Below are positions 34,530 to 43,430 of a DNA stretch of 64,000 bases, piece after piece. Numbering within the stretch: the stretch's first letter is position 1; each line of letters starts with the position of its first letter. The notes beneath the pieces were generated by a model, which was not told where the DNA came from, ran no database searches, and saw only the letters and a list, made by a program, of their open reading frames with translations. A program made the translations under genes and the position numbers. The stretch is from Pseudomonas lurida (GTDB lineage: Bacteria; Pseudomonadota; Gammaproteobacteria; Pseudomonadales; Pseudomonadaceae), in contig NZ_JAAMRE010000019.1 in NCBI RefSeq assembly GCF_013522705.1, forward strand, positions 1 through 64,000, in the 5' to 3' direction.

Positions 34530-36428
34530 TCAGGCGCCGACGATCCCGCCGTCATCCCGCCGAATGGCCAGCACCGACGAGCGCGGTTTGCCGTTGGGCA
34601 AGTGCTCCGGCCATGTCGAACCGCCGGTTTCGCCCGGGTGCTGGATGCCCACGAACAGCGTCTTCTGATCCGGCGCGAAGCTGATGCCGGTCACCTCGCA
34701 CGCCACCGGTCCGACCATGAAACGGCGGATTTCGCCGGTGCTCGGGTCGGCGCAGAGCATTTGATTGTTGCCCATGCCGGCGAAGTCGCCGCTGTTGCTG
34801 TAGTCGCCGTCGGTGAGAATCCACAGACGCCCGGCCTTATCGAAGCCCAGGCCGTCGGGGCTGTTGAACATGTTCTGCGGGTTGATGTTCGACGAGCCGC
34901 CCTTGGGGGCGCCGGCATGCACCTGCGGGTTGCCGGCCACCACGAACAGGTCCCAGCTGAAATCGTCGGCACCATGGTCGTCGGCGTTGGCCTTCCAGCG
35001 CAGGATCTGGCCGTAGACGTTCTTCTCGCGTGGGTTGGGCCCGCCCACTGGCTGGCCGTCCTCGCCGCGCTTGGCGTTGTTGGTCAGGGTGCAATAGACC
35101 TGGCCGTCGGTGGGGCTGACCACGATCCATTCCGGGCGGTCCATGCGCGTGGCCTTGACCACGCTGGCGGCCAGGCGCGCGTGAATGAGCACTTCGGCCT
35201 GGCTGGCGAAACCGCTGCCGGCGTCGATGCCGTTTTTGCCATGGGTCAACTCCACCCACTGACCCTTGCCACGCGGATGGTCGGCGTTGCCGTCGCCGGC
35301 ATCGAAGATCGCCACGTACAAGGTGCCGTGGTCGAGCAGGTCTTTGTTGGCTTTGGGGTTCTTGTGGTTGATCTTGTCGCGGCTGACGAACTTGTAAATG
35401 AACTCACCGCGCTCGTCATCGCCCATGTACACCACGGCGCGGCCATCACGGGTTTGCGCCAGTGCCGCGTTCTCGTGTTTGAAACGGCCCAGGGCCGTGC
35501 GTTTGGCCGGGGTGGACTGCGGATCGAACGGGTCGATTTCCACTACCCAGCCATGGCGGTTGAGTTCGTTGGGGTTCTTGGCCATGTCGAAACGCGGGTC
35601 GTGCAGGTGCCAGTTGATCTCTTTGCTGGCCGCCACCACGCCGTAGCGTTTCTGCCCGGCGTCGAAGGCTTGCTGCGGGTTGCTGCTGCCGAAGCAGTCG
35701 GTGAAGTTTTCTTCGCAGGTCAGGTAGGTGCCCCAGGGGGTCATGCCGTTGGCGCAGTTCTGGAAGGTGCCGAGGGCTTTCTTGCCGGACTTGTCGGCGC
35801 TGGTCTTCAACCACTCATGGCCGGCCGCGGGGCCACTGAGGCGGATCGGCGTGTTGCCGTGAATGCGACGGTTGTAGCGTGAGTCCTGAACGAAGTGCCA
35901 GGTGTCACCCTTACGCCGAATTTCGATGACCGATACGCCTTCGCTGGCCTGGGCCTTGCGCACCTCTTCGGCCGATTGCGGCGTACCGCCGTGGGCATAG
36001 AGATAACGGTAGTTGGTGTATTCGTTATTGATCGCCATCAGCGCGCGGTTGTTGTCGCCGGGGAAGGGGAACAGGCTCATGCCGTCGTTGTGGTCGCCGA
36101 ACTGCTGCTCCTGTGCCACCGCTGTGCCGTTGCCGGACGGGTCGAAGGCCGGCGCATTCTTGTGCAGCGGCTGGCCCCAGCTGATCAGCACCGAGGCGCT
36201 GTAGCCTGGTGGCAGGCTGATGGTGTCGCTGGTGGCGGCGGCGATGCTGTCGAACCCCAGCAACGGGCTGGCGTTAGCGGCATTGACCGCCAGGGCGCTG
36301 CGGCTGAGCAGGTTGCCGCCCAGGAACATCGCGGCACCGCACAGGGCGCCGGCACCGATAAAGCGGCGACGGGTCAGGCCGACCATCTGTTCGAGGTCGG
36401 TGGCTTGGTTCTCTTCTAACAGGCTCAT
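34530..36428 (-). CDS. PhoX family phosphatase, Tat-exported
   Basis: This 632-aa protein has a twin-arginine signal (TRRRFIGAGALCGAAMFLGG, about residues 19-38), so it is exported folded. PhoX enzymes are calcium/iron-dependent alkaline phosphatases. DUF839 motifs are visible, such as NGMTPWGTYLTCEENF and GRAVVYMGDDERGEFIYKFVS, as well as LGFDKAGRLWILTDGD. It is annotated as a phosphatase by family; activity and substrate are not shown by the sequence. It is monocistronic between a REP doublet and modE. I saw no Pho box. Confidence 0.9.
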   Translation of the reverse strand: MSLLEENQATDLEQMVGLTRRRFIGAGALCGAAMFLGGNLLSRSALAVNAANASPLLGFDSIAAATSDTISLPPGYSASVLISWGQPLHKNAPAFDPSGNGTAVAQEQQFGDHNDGMSLFPFPGDNNRALMAINNEYTNYRYLYAHGGTPQSAEEVRKAQASEGVSVIEIRRKGDTWHFVQDSRYNRRIHGNTPIRLSGPAAGHEWLKTSADKSGKKALGTFQNCANGMTPWGTYLTCEENFTDCFGSSNPQQAFDAGQKRYGVVAASKEINWHLHDPRFDMAKNPNELNRHGWVVEIDPFDPQSTPAKRTALGRFKHENAALAQTRDGRAVVYMGDDERGEFIYKFVSRDKINHKNPKANKDLLDHGTLYVAIFDAGDGNADHPRGKGQWVELTHGKNGIDAGSGFASQAEVLIHARLAASVVKATRMDRPEWIVVSPTDGQVYCTLTNNAKRGEDGQPVGGPNPREKNVYGQILRWKANADDHGADDFSWDLFVVAGNPQVHAGAPKGGSSNINPQNMFNSPDGLGFDKAGRLWILTDGDYSNSGDFAGMGNNQMLCADPSTGEIRRFMVGPVACEVTGISFAPDQKTLFVGIQHPGETGGSTWPEHLPNGKPRSSVLAIRRDDGGIVGA

Positions 36429-36509
36429 CTCAGGCTCCTTGAGTGCTTTTTGCCAACACCTTAAGCAGCGGCCGTGACGAAATTGTTGCAGTTTGAAGAA
36501 ACGCCTCCC

Positions 36510-37274
36510 TTATACCGGCGTTCCCAGCAATACCTGGCTCGGCGCGAATTGCACCTGGATCGGCTGGCCGGTTGCCGCGCCCAGTGCTTCAAATGCATTG
36601 GCCTGGGCCAAAGCGCAGAGGACCAGGCCATTTGGCAAGATGATGCGCACTTCGGCGGGGCCATCGTCGGCGTGGAGAATTGTCTCGATTACGCCGTCCA
36701 GGCAATTGTTTCCAGGTGTTGCGGTTTGCTCTGGGCCCAGCAGCTCCAGCCACCCGGCCTTGATCAGCGCCACGGTTTCCACGCCCGGTTCCAGCTCCAG
36801 CCGTTGCGTGCTGTCGTGGGTGATCTGCGCCTTGAGCGTCAGGCCGCCGGCCAGCTGCAGATGGATCAGGTCATTGCGGCCCTGAGACTCGATGGCGTGG
36901 ACCCGGCCATGCAACTGGTTGCGGGCGCTGGTGCGCAGCATCAGGCGGCCGAGCAGGTTGAAATCACTGGCCGCTTCGTCCGACGCCAGCACCTCGGCCT
37001 GCAGTAGTTGCAGGCGCTGATACAGGCGCAACACCCGCTCGCCCTCGTGGGTCAGCCGTGCACCGCCGCCGCCTTTGCCGCCCACACTGCGCTCGACCAA
37101 GGGCTGTTGCGCGAGGTTGTTAAGCTCATCGATGGCGTCCCACGCGGCTTTGTAACTCAGGCCCGCGCTCTTGGCCGCGCGGGTGATCGAGCCTTGTTCG
37201 GCAATATGGGCCAGCAGCGCAATACGCTGCGGGCGGCGGATGATGTGTTGGCTGAGGGGCGTCGGCAGAGGCAT
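36510..37274 (-). CDS. ModE-like molybdate-responsive regulator
   Basis: The product is 254 aa. It has an N-terminal LysR-type winged helix (SQHIIRRPQRIALLAHIAEQGSITRAAKSAGLSYKAAWDAIDELN) and the ModE wing GGKGGGGARLTHEGERVL. Two Mop/TOBE modules follow (about 115-185 and 190-252) that bind molybdate in ModE. No modABC genes are in the window, so it acts at a distance if it is a true ModE. The ATG at 37274 was chosen because the HTH begins soon after it. It follows comF on the same strand with a 58-base gap. Confidence 0.85.
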   Translation of the reverse strand: MPLPTPLSQHIIRRPQRIALLAHIAEQGSITRAAKSAGLSYKAAWDAIDELNNLAQQPLVERSVGGKGGGGARLTHEGERVLRLYQRLQLLQAEVLASDEAASDFNLLGRLMLRTSARNQLHGRVHAIESQGRNDLIHLQLAGGLTLKAQITHDSTQRLELEPGVETVALIKAGWLELLGPEQTATPGNNCLDGVIETILHADDGPAEVRIILPNGLVLCALAQANAFEALGAATGQPIQVQFAPSQVLLGTPV

Positions 37275-37332
37275 GGCAATACGCTTGAATGGGCTCGACC
37301 GAACGTTGCGGGCAAGACGCACCGCCGTCAAG

Positions 37333-38070
37333 TCAGGCGCCGGGCCTGGGCGTGCGGGCCAGGCAATACACATCGACCTGGCGCGCGCCGGCACTGATCA
37401 GCAGGTGGCTCAGGCTGTGGGCGGTGGCGCCCGTGGTGAGCACATCGTCCACCAGCGCAAAGTGGCGGCCTTGCACCTGCGCATCGGGCGCCAGGGCAAA
37501 GGCGTTGAGCAGGTTGCGTCGGCGTGTCCGGGCGTCGAGGGCCTGTTGCGCGACGGTTTCGTGGGGACGCAGCAGCAGCTGTGCATCGCAAGCAATGTTC
37601 AGGTCCTGGCTGAGCCAGCGCGCAACCATCAGCGCCTGGTTGTAGCCGCGCTCGCGCAGGCGCTTGCGGGCCAGAGGCACCGGCAGCAGGCAGTCGGGAC
37701 GCGCCAGGTCGGTGTTGTCGAAGCGATGCTGCACGTGCTGCGCGAGCAGTCGCGCAAGCATCTGCCCCAACGGCCAGCGCGCCTGATGCTTGAAGCGGCT
37801 GATCAGACTGTCGACCGGAAAGCTGTAGGACCAGGGCGCGATCACCTGTTTAAACGCAGGCGGCTTTTTCTGGCATTGGCCGCAGGTCAGTCCGTCCATC
37901 GGCAAGGGCAGTGCGCACACGTCGCACTGGTCCAGCAGCCACGGCAGCTCGGTTTCGCAGACGTTGCACACACACTGCGCCGATTCGGTGGTTTCATCGC
38001 AGATTAAACAGATTTGTTCGTTTTTTAACCAGTTGTAAACTTGGTGTTTGTGTCCAGGTTGACAGTGCAT
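37333..38070 (-). CDS. ComF family protein
   Basis: The product is 245 aa. Its N-terminal zinc-binding region has several CxxC pairs (CLIC, CNVC, CDVC, CGQC). The phosphoribosyltransferase domain ends in the PRPP motif LVDDVLTTGAT. ComF proteins are needed for natural transformation in some bacteria; in Pseudomonas the role is less clear. It is divergent from bioB, and its first codons overlap a candidate BirA operator and the bioB promoter. Confidence 0.9.
   Translation of the reverse strand: MHCQPGHKHQVYNWLKNEQICLICDETTESAQCVCNVCETELPWLLDQCDVCALPLPMDGLTCGQCQKKPPAFKQVIAPWSYSFPVDSLISRFKHQARWPLGQMLARLLAQHVQHRFDNTDLARPDCLLPVPLARKRLRERGYNQALMVARWLSQDLNIACDAQLLLRPHETVAQQALDARTRRRNLLNAFALAPDAQVQGRHFALVDDVLTTGATAHSLSHLLISAGARQVDVYCLARTPRPGA
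38033..38065. promoter_or_regulatory. Candidate BirA operator and -35 box of bioB
   Basis: TTGTAAACT, a 15-base spacer and GGTTGACAG agree at 8 of 9 and 7 of 9 positions with the BirA consensus TTGTAAACC-N14/15-GGTTTACAA. The right half contains a perfect -35 hexamer TTGACA (38059-38064), with AT-rich TAAATAT 16-17 bases later. The site is about 100 bases upstream of bioB and inside the first codons of comF. Confidence 0.65.
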
Positions 38071-38161
38071 GAATCTTCCTTAAATATGCCGAGCATCCGT
38101 GTCGTGCCTGTGGGTATTGCCTGCCCGTAGCGCCTGCCGAAGCATAATTAAGGAATCGCCC

Positions 38162-39217
38162 ATGAGCGCCAGCACCACCGCCACCTTGCGTCACGATTGG
38201 TCGTTAGCCGAAGTCAAAGCGTTGTTCGTGCAACCGTTCAATGACCTGTTGTTCCAGGCGCAGACCGTGCACCGCGCGCATTTCGACGCCAACCGCGTAC
38301 AGGTGTCGACCCTGCTGTCGATCAAAACCGGTGCTTGCCCGGAAGATTGCAAATATTGTCCGCAGTCGGGTCACTACAACACCGGCCTGGAAAAAGAAAA
38401 GCTGATGGAAGTGCAGAAGGTGCTCGAAGAGGCCGCGCGCGCCAAGGCCATCGGTTCGACCCGTTTCTGCATGGGCGCCGCGTGGAAACACCCGTCGGCC
38501 AAAGACATGCCCTACGTGCTGCAGATGGTCAAAGGCGTCAAGGCCATGGGCCTGGAGACCTGCATGACCCTCGGTCGCCTCGATCAGGACCAGACCGCAG
38601 CCCTGGCCGAGGCTGGCCTTGACTATTACAACCACAACCTCGACACCTCGCCGGAGTTCTACGGCTCGATCATCACCACCCGCACCTATAGCGAGCGCCT
38701 GCAGACCCTGGCCTATGTGCGTGAGTCGGGAATGAAGATCTGTTCCGGCGGCATCCTCGGCATGGGCGAGTCCCTCGACGACCGCGCCAACCTGCTGATC
38801 CAACTAGCCAATCTGCCGGAGCATCCCGAGTCGGTGCCGATCAACATGCTGGTGAAGGTGGCCGGTACGCCGCTGGAAAATGCCGATGACATCGACCCGT
38901 TCGACTTTATTCGCATGCTGGCGGTGGCGCGCATCCTGATGCCCACCTCCCATGTGCGCCTGTCGGCCGGTCGCGAAGCCATGAACGAGCAGATGCAGGC
39001 ACTGGCCTTTTTTGCCGGCGCCAACTCGATCTTCTACGGCGACAAACTGCTGACCACCGCCAACCCGCAGGCGGACAAGGACATGCAGCTGTTCGCCCGT
39101 CTGGGCATCCAGCCGGAGGCGCGCGAAGAGCACGCCGATGAGGTGCACCAGGCGGCGATCGAACAGGCCTTGGTGGAGCAGAAAAGCAGCGAGCAGTTCT
39201 ACAACGCCGTCGTTTAA
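38162..39217 (+). CDS. bioB: Biotin synthase
   Basis: This 351-aa radical SAM enzyme inserts sulfur into dethiobiotin, the last step of biotin synthesis. The SAM-cluster cysteines are Cys59, Cys63 and Cys66 (GACPEDCKYC). Further motifs are NHNLDTSPE and SAGREAM, where the Arg ligand of the 2Fe-2S cluster is expected. AAGGA precedes the ATG. It heads the biotin cluster, separated from bioF by a REP doublet. Confidence 0.97.
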   Translation: MSASTTATLRHDWSLAEVKALFVQPFNDLLFQAQTVHRAHFDANRVQVSTLLSIKTGACPEDCKYCPQSGHYNTGLEKEKLMEVQKVLEEAARAKAIGSTRFCMGAAWKHPSAKDMPYVLQMVKGVKAMGLETCMTLGRLDQDQTAALAEAGLDYYNHNLDTSPEFYGSIITTRTYSERLQTLAYVRESGMKICSGGILGMGESLDDRANLLIQLANLPEHPESVPINMLVKVAGTPLENADDIDPFDFIRMLAVARILMPTSHVRLSAGREAMNEQMQALAFFAGANSIFYGDKLLTTANPQADKDMQLFARLGIQPEAREEHADEVHQAAIEQALVEQKSSEQFYNAVV

Positions 39218-39234
39218 TTGAAGTGCGATCCCAA

Positions 39235-39320
39235 TGTGGGAGGGGGCTTGCCCCCGATAGCGGTGGGTCAGTCAACACATGCGCTGGCACACCCTCATCG
39301 GGAGCAAGCTCCCTCCCCTA
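39235..39320. repeat. REP doublet between bioB and bioF
   Basis: TGTGGGAGGGGGCTTGCCCC is matched imperfectly by GGGAGCAAGCTCCCTCCC about 45 bases later. It lies inside the biotin cluster and fills most of the 140-base gap. Confidence 0.8.
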
Positions 39321-39357
39321 TGGTTGACCGAGTTAAACCTGCCAATCCGAGGCCTGC

Positions 39358-40521
39358 ATGTCTTTCGATCTCGCCGCGCGCCTCGCTGCCCGTCGTGCCG
39401 AACACCTTTATCGCCAACGGCCGTTGCTTGCCAGTCCTCAAGGCCCGCAGGTAGTCGTCGACGGCCAGTCATTGCTCGCATTCTGCAACAACGATTACCT
39501 GGGCCTGGCCAATCATCCACAGGTGATCGAAGCCTGGCGCGCCGGTGCGTCCCGCTGGGGCGTGGGCGGCGGCGCTTCGCACCTGGTGGTCGGCCATTCG
39601 ACGCCACACCATGAACTGGAAGAAGCCTTGGCAGACCTCACCGGTCGCCCACGCGCTCTGCTGTTCACCACTGGCTACATGGCCAACCTCGGTGCGGTCA
39701 CGGCGCTGGTAGGCCAGGGCGATACCGTGCTCGAAGACCGCCTCAACCATGCGTCATTGCTGGACGCGGGGCTGCTGTCCGGGGCGCGTTTCAATCGCTA
39801 CCTGCATAACGACGCCGCCAGCCTGGCCAGGCGCCTGGAGAAGGCCACCGGCAACACCCTGGTGGTCACCGACGGCGTGTTCAGCATGGACGGCGATCTC
39901 GCGGACCTGCCCGCGCTGGCTCGGGAAGCCCGCGCAAAAGGCGCCTGGCTGATGGTGGATGACGCCCACGGCTTCGGCCCCCTGGGCGCCAACGGCGGCG
40001 GGATTGTCGAGCATTTCGGCCTTAGCCAGGAGGACGTGCCGGTGCTGGTCGGGACCTTAGGAAAGGCGTTCGGCACCGCCGGTGCGTTTGTGGCGGGCAG
40101 TGAAGACCTGATCGAGAGCCTGATCCAGTTCGCCCGGCCGTACATCTACACCACCAGCCAACCGCCCGCGCTGGCCTGTGCCACTTTGAAAAGCCTGGAG
40201 CTGCTGCGCACCGAACACTGGCGCCGCGAACACCTCAATGCGCTCATTCGCCAGTTCCGCCACGGCGCCGAACAGATCGGTCTGGACTTGATGCCCAGCT
40301 TTACGCCGATCCAACCGATCCTGGTGGGCGACAGTGCCCGGGCTATGCGCCTGTCCCGGATGCTGCGCGAGCGTGGCCTGATGGTCAGCGCAATCCGCCC
40401 GCCGACCGTGCCCGCCGGCAGTGCGCGCTTGCGTGTGACGCTGACGGCCGCCCATACCGAAGCACAGGTGCAGTTGTTGTTAGACGCGTTGCAAGTGTGT
40501 TGGGAGCGCGACCATGCGTGA
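39358..40521 (+). CDS. bioF: 8-amino-7-oxononanoate synthase
   Basis: This 387-aa PLP enzyme condenses pimeloyl-ACP with L-alanine, the first step of ring assembly. FCNNDYLGLANHP, the HNDAASL segment, MVDDAHGFGPLG and the PLP-lysine motif GTLGKAFGTAGAF (Lys near 237) are all present. It overlaps bioH by eight bases, indicating coupled translation through bioF-H-C-D. Confidence 0.97.
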   Translation: MSFDLAARLAARRAEHLYRQRPLLASPQGPQVVVDGQSLLAFCNNDYLGLANHPQVIEAWRAGASRWGVGGGASHLVVGHSTPHHELEEALADLTGRPRALLFTTGYMANLGAVTALVGQGDTVLEDRLNHASLLDAGLLSGARFNRYLHNDAASLARRLEKATGNTLVVTDGVFSMDGDLADLPALAREARAKGAWLMVDDAHGFGPLGANGGGIVEHFGLSQEDVPVLVGTLGKAFGTAGAFVAGSEDLIESLIQFARPYIYTTSQPPALACATLKSLELLRTEHWRREHLNALIRQFRHGAEQIGLDLMPSFTPIQPILVGDSARAMRLSRMLRERGLMVSAIRPPTVPAGSARLRVTLTAAHTEAQVQLLLDALQVCWERDHA

Positions 40522-41245
40522 TCGACTGATTCTGTTGCCGGGCTGGGGCCTGGGTATCTCACCGCTGGAACCGTTGGCGGCGGCCTTGCGTGGCGTGGAT
40601 GAACACCTGCAGGTGCACATCGAGCCGCTGCCCGCGCTGGACTCCAGCGACCTGAATGAATGGCTCGAAGAACTCGACGCCACCCTGCCGGACAACGTCT
40701 GGCTGGGCGGCTGGTCCCTCGGCGGGATGCTGGCCAGCGAGCTGGCGGCACGCCGCGGCGCACGCTGCTGCGGCCTGGTGACACTGGCAAGCAACCCGTG
40801 TTTTGTCGGCCATGACGGCTGGCCCAACGCGATGCCCGCCGAGACGTTCGATGCCTTCCTCGCCGGTTGCCACGCCGATTCCCTAGTCACGCTCAAGCGC
40901 TTCGGCCTGCTGTGTGCCAAGGGCGCTGCCGACCCGCGCGGTCTGGCGCGTTTGTTGGTCGGCGGCGCACCGAATACGCCTTCTGAGGGGTTGATGAACG
41001 GCCTCGAACTGCTCGCGCAACTGGACACTCGCGATGCGTTGCTGGCCTATCGCGGGCCGCAATTGCACCTGTTTGGCGGCATGGATGAGCTGGTGCCCGC
41101 CGAAGCCGCCAGTGAATTGCTGGCCCTGCTGCCCGAGGTTGAAATCGGCCTGATTGAGCAGGCCGGTCACGCTTTTCTTCTGGAAGATCCCCACGGTGTT
41201 GCGGCGGCCATCCAGGCTTTTTTGCATGAGTGCGTTGATGACTGA
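40514..41245 (+). CDS. bioH: Pimeloyl-ACP methyl ester esterase
   Basis: This 243-aa alpha/beta hydrolase removes the methyl group from pimeloyl-ACP methyl ester, ending chain elongation. The nucleophile is Ser68 in GGWSLGGM. His in EQAGHAFLLEDP near the C terminus and Asp in GGMDELVP complete the probable triad. Its start overlaps bioF and its end overlaps bioC. Confidence 0.95.
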   Translation: MRDRLILLPGWGLGISPLEPLAAALRGVDEHLQVHIEPLPALDSSDLNEWLEELDATLPDNVWLGGWSLGGMLASELAARRGARCCGLVTLASNPCFVGHDGWPNAMPAETFDAFLAGCHADSLVTLKRFGLLCAKGAADPRGLARLLVGGAPNTPSEGLMNGLELLAQLDTRDALLAYRGPQLHLFGGMDELVPAEAASELLALLPEVEIGLIEQAGHAFLLEDPHGVAAAIQAFLHECVDD

Positions 41246-42050
41246 CTTATCCCATCCCCCGCTGCCCGGCGCCTTGCCGGATAAACGCCAGGTCGCGGCG
41301 TCGTTCTCCCGCGCGGCGGCCAGCTATGACAGCGTTGCCGAGTTGCAACGGGCAGTGGGTGGTGAATTGCTGGCGCGTTTGCCGGCGGGCATCGCACCCG
41401 CGCGCTGGCTGGATATGGGCTGCGGTACCGGTTATTTCAGTCGGGCGTTGCGCGAGCGGCTGCCCCACAGCCACGGCGTGGCGCTGGATATCGCCGAAGG
41501 CATGCTCAATCACGCGCGGCCGTTGGGCGGCGCGGCGCACTTTATTGCCGGGGACGCGGAGCGTCTGCCGCTCAAAGACGACAGCTGCGGGCTGATTTTC
41601 TCCAGCCTGGCGGTGCAGTGGTGTGCCCATTTCGAGTCGGTGCTCAGCGAAGCCCGTCGCGTGCTGCAGCCGGGCGGTGTGCTGGCGTTCGCCAGCCTGT
41701 GCGTGGGCACGCTGGAGGAACTGCGTGAAAGTTGGCGCGCGGCCGATGGCCTGGTGCACGTCAACCGCTTCCGCACCTTCGGCACGTACCAGCAACTGTG
41801 CGCCGCCAGTGGCCTGCGTACATTGAGCCTGACGCGTCAGGCCCATGTGCTGCACTACCGGGATGTACGCAGCCTGACCCATGAACTCAAGGCACTTGGT
41901 GCGCACAACCTGAACCCCGGCCGGCCGGGTGGCTTGACGGGGCGCGCGCGGATTGCTGCACTGGTGCAGGCCTATGAGCAGTTCCGCCAGGCCCAGGGTC
42001 TGCCGGCGACTTACCAAGTGGTCTATGCCGTACTGGAGAAGCCTCTATGA
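41238..42050 (+). CDS. bioC: Malonyl-ACP O-methyltransferase
   Basis: This 270-aa SAM-dependent methyltransferase methylates malonyl-ACP to start pimelate synthesis. The SAM motif LDMGCGTGYFSRAL is near residues 57-70. The ATG at 41238 gives the family start MTDLSHPPLPGALPDKRQVAASF and overlaps bioH by eight bases; an ATG at 41226 is possible. It is followed by bioD with an ATGA overlap. Confidence 0.95.
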   Translation: MTDLSHPPLPGALPDKRQVAASFSRAAASYDSVAELQRAVGGELLARLPAGIAPARWLDMGCGTGYFSRALRERLPHSHGVALDIAEGMLNHARPLGGAAHFIAGDAERLPLKDDSCGLIFSSLAVQWCAHFESVLSEARRVLQPGGVLAFASLCVGTLEELRESWRAADGLVHVNRFRTFGTYQQLCAASGLRTLSLTRQAHVLHYRDVRSLTHELKALGAHNLNPGRPGGLTGRARIAALVQAYEQFRQAQGLPATYQVVYAVLEKPL

Positions 42051-42727
42051 GCGCCGCCTATTTCATCACCGGCACCGACACCGATGTGGGCAAGACCACC
42101 ATCGCCGCGGGCCTGTTGTACGCAGCTCGGCAGGCGGGCAAAAGCACGGCGGCCGGTAAACCGGTGGCGTCCGGTTGCGCGGTGACGCCCAAGGGCCTGC
42201 GCAACGCCGATGCACTGGCGCTGCTGGCTGAGTGTTCGGTGCCGCTGACCTATCCCGAAGTCAACCCCGTGGCCTTCGAACCCGCCATCGCTCCGCATTT
42301 GGCCGCGCGTGAGGCGGGTGTTGCACTGACGGTGCAGTCGCTGCTCAAGCCGATGCAACAGGTCCTGGCGCGGCAGGCCGATTTCACCCTGATCGAAGGA
42401 GCCGGCGGCTGGCGCGTGCCATTGGCCGATCAGGCCAACCTCTCGGACCTGGCGATGGCGCTCAAGCTGCCGGTGATCCTGGTCGTGGGTGTACGCCTGG
42501 GTTGCATCAGCCATGCCTTGTTGACTGCAGAAGCGATTGCGCGGGATGGTTTGTCGCTGGCGGGGTGGGTGGCCAATATCGTCGACCCCAAGACCTCTCG
42601 TCTGGAAGAAAACCTCGCCACCCTGGCCGAGCGCTTGCCCGCGCCATGCCTGGGGCGCGTACCCAAGCTCAAGCACGCCAGCGCCGAGGCGGTCGCTGAG
42701 TACCTGCAACTGGACCTGCTTGACTGA
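42047..42727 (+). CDS. bioD: Dethiobiotin synthetase
   Basis: This 226-aa ATP-dependent enzyme closes the ureido ring of dethiobiotin. The P-loop GTDTDVGKTT lies at residues 8-17. KPVASGC and EGAGGWRVPL are the substrate and nucleotide segments of the family. The start overlaps bioC (ATGA). It is the last gene of the cluster; DAPA synthase (bioA) is not in this window. Confidence 0.96.
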   Translation: MSAAYFITGTDTDVGKTTIAAGLLYAARQAGKSTAAGKPVASGCAVTPKGLRNADALALLAECSVPLTYPEVNPVAFEPAIAPHLAAREAGVALTVQSLLKPMQQVLARQADFTLIEGAGGWRVPLADQANLSDLAMALKLPVILVVGVRLGCISHALLTAEAIARDGLSLAGWVANIVDPKTSRLEENLATLAERLPAPCLGRVPKLKHASAEAVAEYLQLDLLD

Positions 42728-42833
42728 TTTTGGCTATCGCTTGGGCATTGTGCCATTAGTGTTTTTAACGGGCGTTTTGCCACCAACTCTGCTTCAATCA
42801 CAGCTCATGATTCTCTAAAGGCAGGTTGACGCC

Positions 42834-43115
42834 ATGGAAATCTCTGGAAGCAGCGCGTTTTATTCGGGCCTGAGCAGCATTCAGGCCGGGCAGAGCCGTG
42901 TCGACCAGGCCGCCGGCAGAATTGCCAGCGCCGCCACGAGCCAGCCGTCGGATGCGCAGATCGACCGCCTGCGCGCCAACGACCGTGCCCAACCTTCCAA
43001 CTCCGCCAGCAATATGGTCGAAATGGCCGAGGGCAAGTTTCAGGTGGAGCTGGGCGTCAAAGTCGCCAAGGCTTCGGATGAAATGCTCGGTACGCTGATC
43101 GACACCTACGCTTAG
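42834..43115 (+). CDS. Small protein with flagellar-rod-like C terminus
   Basis: The product is 93 aa. The start MEISGSSAFYSGLSSIQAGQSRVDQAA and end NMVEMAEGKFQVELGVKVAKASDEMLGTLIDTY resemble the coiled-coil ends of FlgC/FlgE-type axial proteins, with a short Ser/Pro/Gln linker instead of the usual middle domain. No flagellar genes are nearby. The gene holds the same place in P. aeruginosa between bioD and acyl-CoA dehydrogenase genes (PA0505, from memory). AAGGCAGG precedes the ATG. Function is unknown. Confidence 0.78.
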   Translation: MEISGSSAFYSGLSSIQAGQSRVDQAAGRIASAATSQPSDAQIDRLRANDRAQPSNSASNMVEMAEGKFQVELGVKVAKASDEMLGTLIDTYA

Positions 43116-43430
43116 CCCGCGCTTTATTGCGCAGCGGGCCTGCCCCGCGCGGGCTGCTTGGCAGCCCGGACGCTCCTATCCACTCCCCCGATCCAACGCG
43201 CTGGTCCTGACCTCGGCCCGGCGTGTTTGTTTTGATTCTCTACACTCACCTCATGTGGCATTGCGCCGCAAGCGTAGTCGTGGGCGGCATTGATGTGCGT
43301 CATGACAAACGGCATCTGGACGGCGCTTGACATCCCCAGGTCGTAAACGTATGTTTCAAACACCTGTTTGACCGCCACAGCACATCCACGCGGTTGTTCA
43401 TTCCAGATACATCAGCAGAGGTTTATCGCT
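43116..43430. other. Intergenic region with hairpin and fadE promoter
   Basis: This 315-base region holds no gene I can support. The left end has AGCCCGCGC paired with GCGCGGGCT (43113-43154 area), a possible terminator without a T run. The right part holds the PsrA-type box and presumably the promoter of the acyl-CoA dehydrogenase gene. Confidence 0.6.
43357..43370. promoter_or_regulatory. PsrA-type operator
   Basis: CAAAC-ACCT-GTTTG is a perfect dyad that fits the PsrA consensus (G/C)AAAC-N2-4-GTTT(G/C). It lies 60 bases upstream of the first acyl-CoA dehydrogenase gene. PsrA is the long-chain fatty-acid-responsive regulator of beta-oxidation genes in Pseudomonas. Confidence 0.75.
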
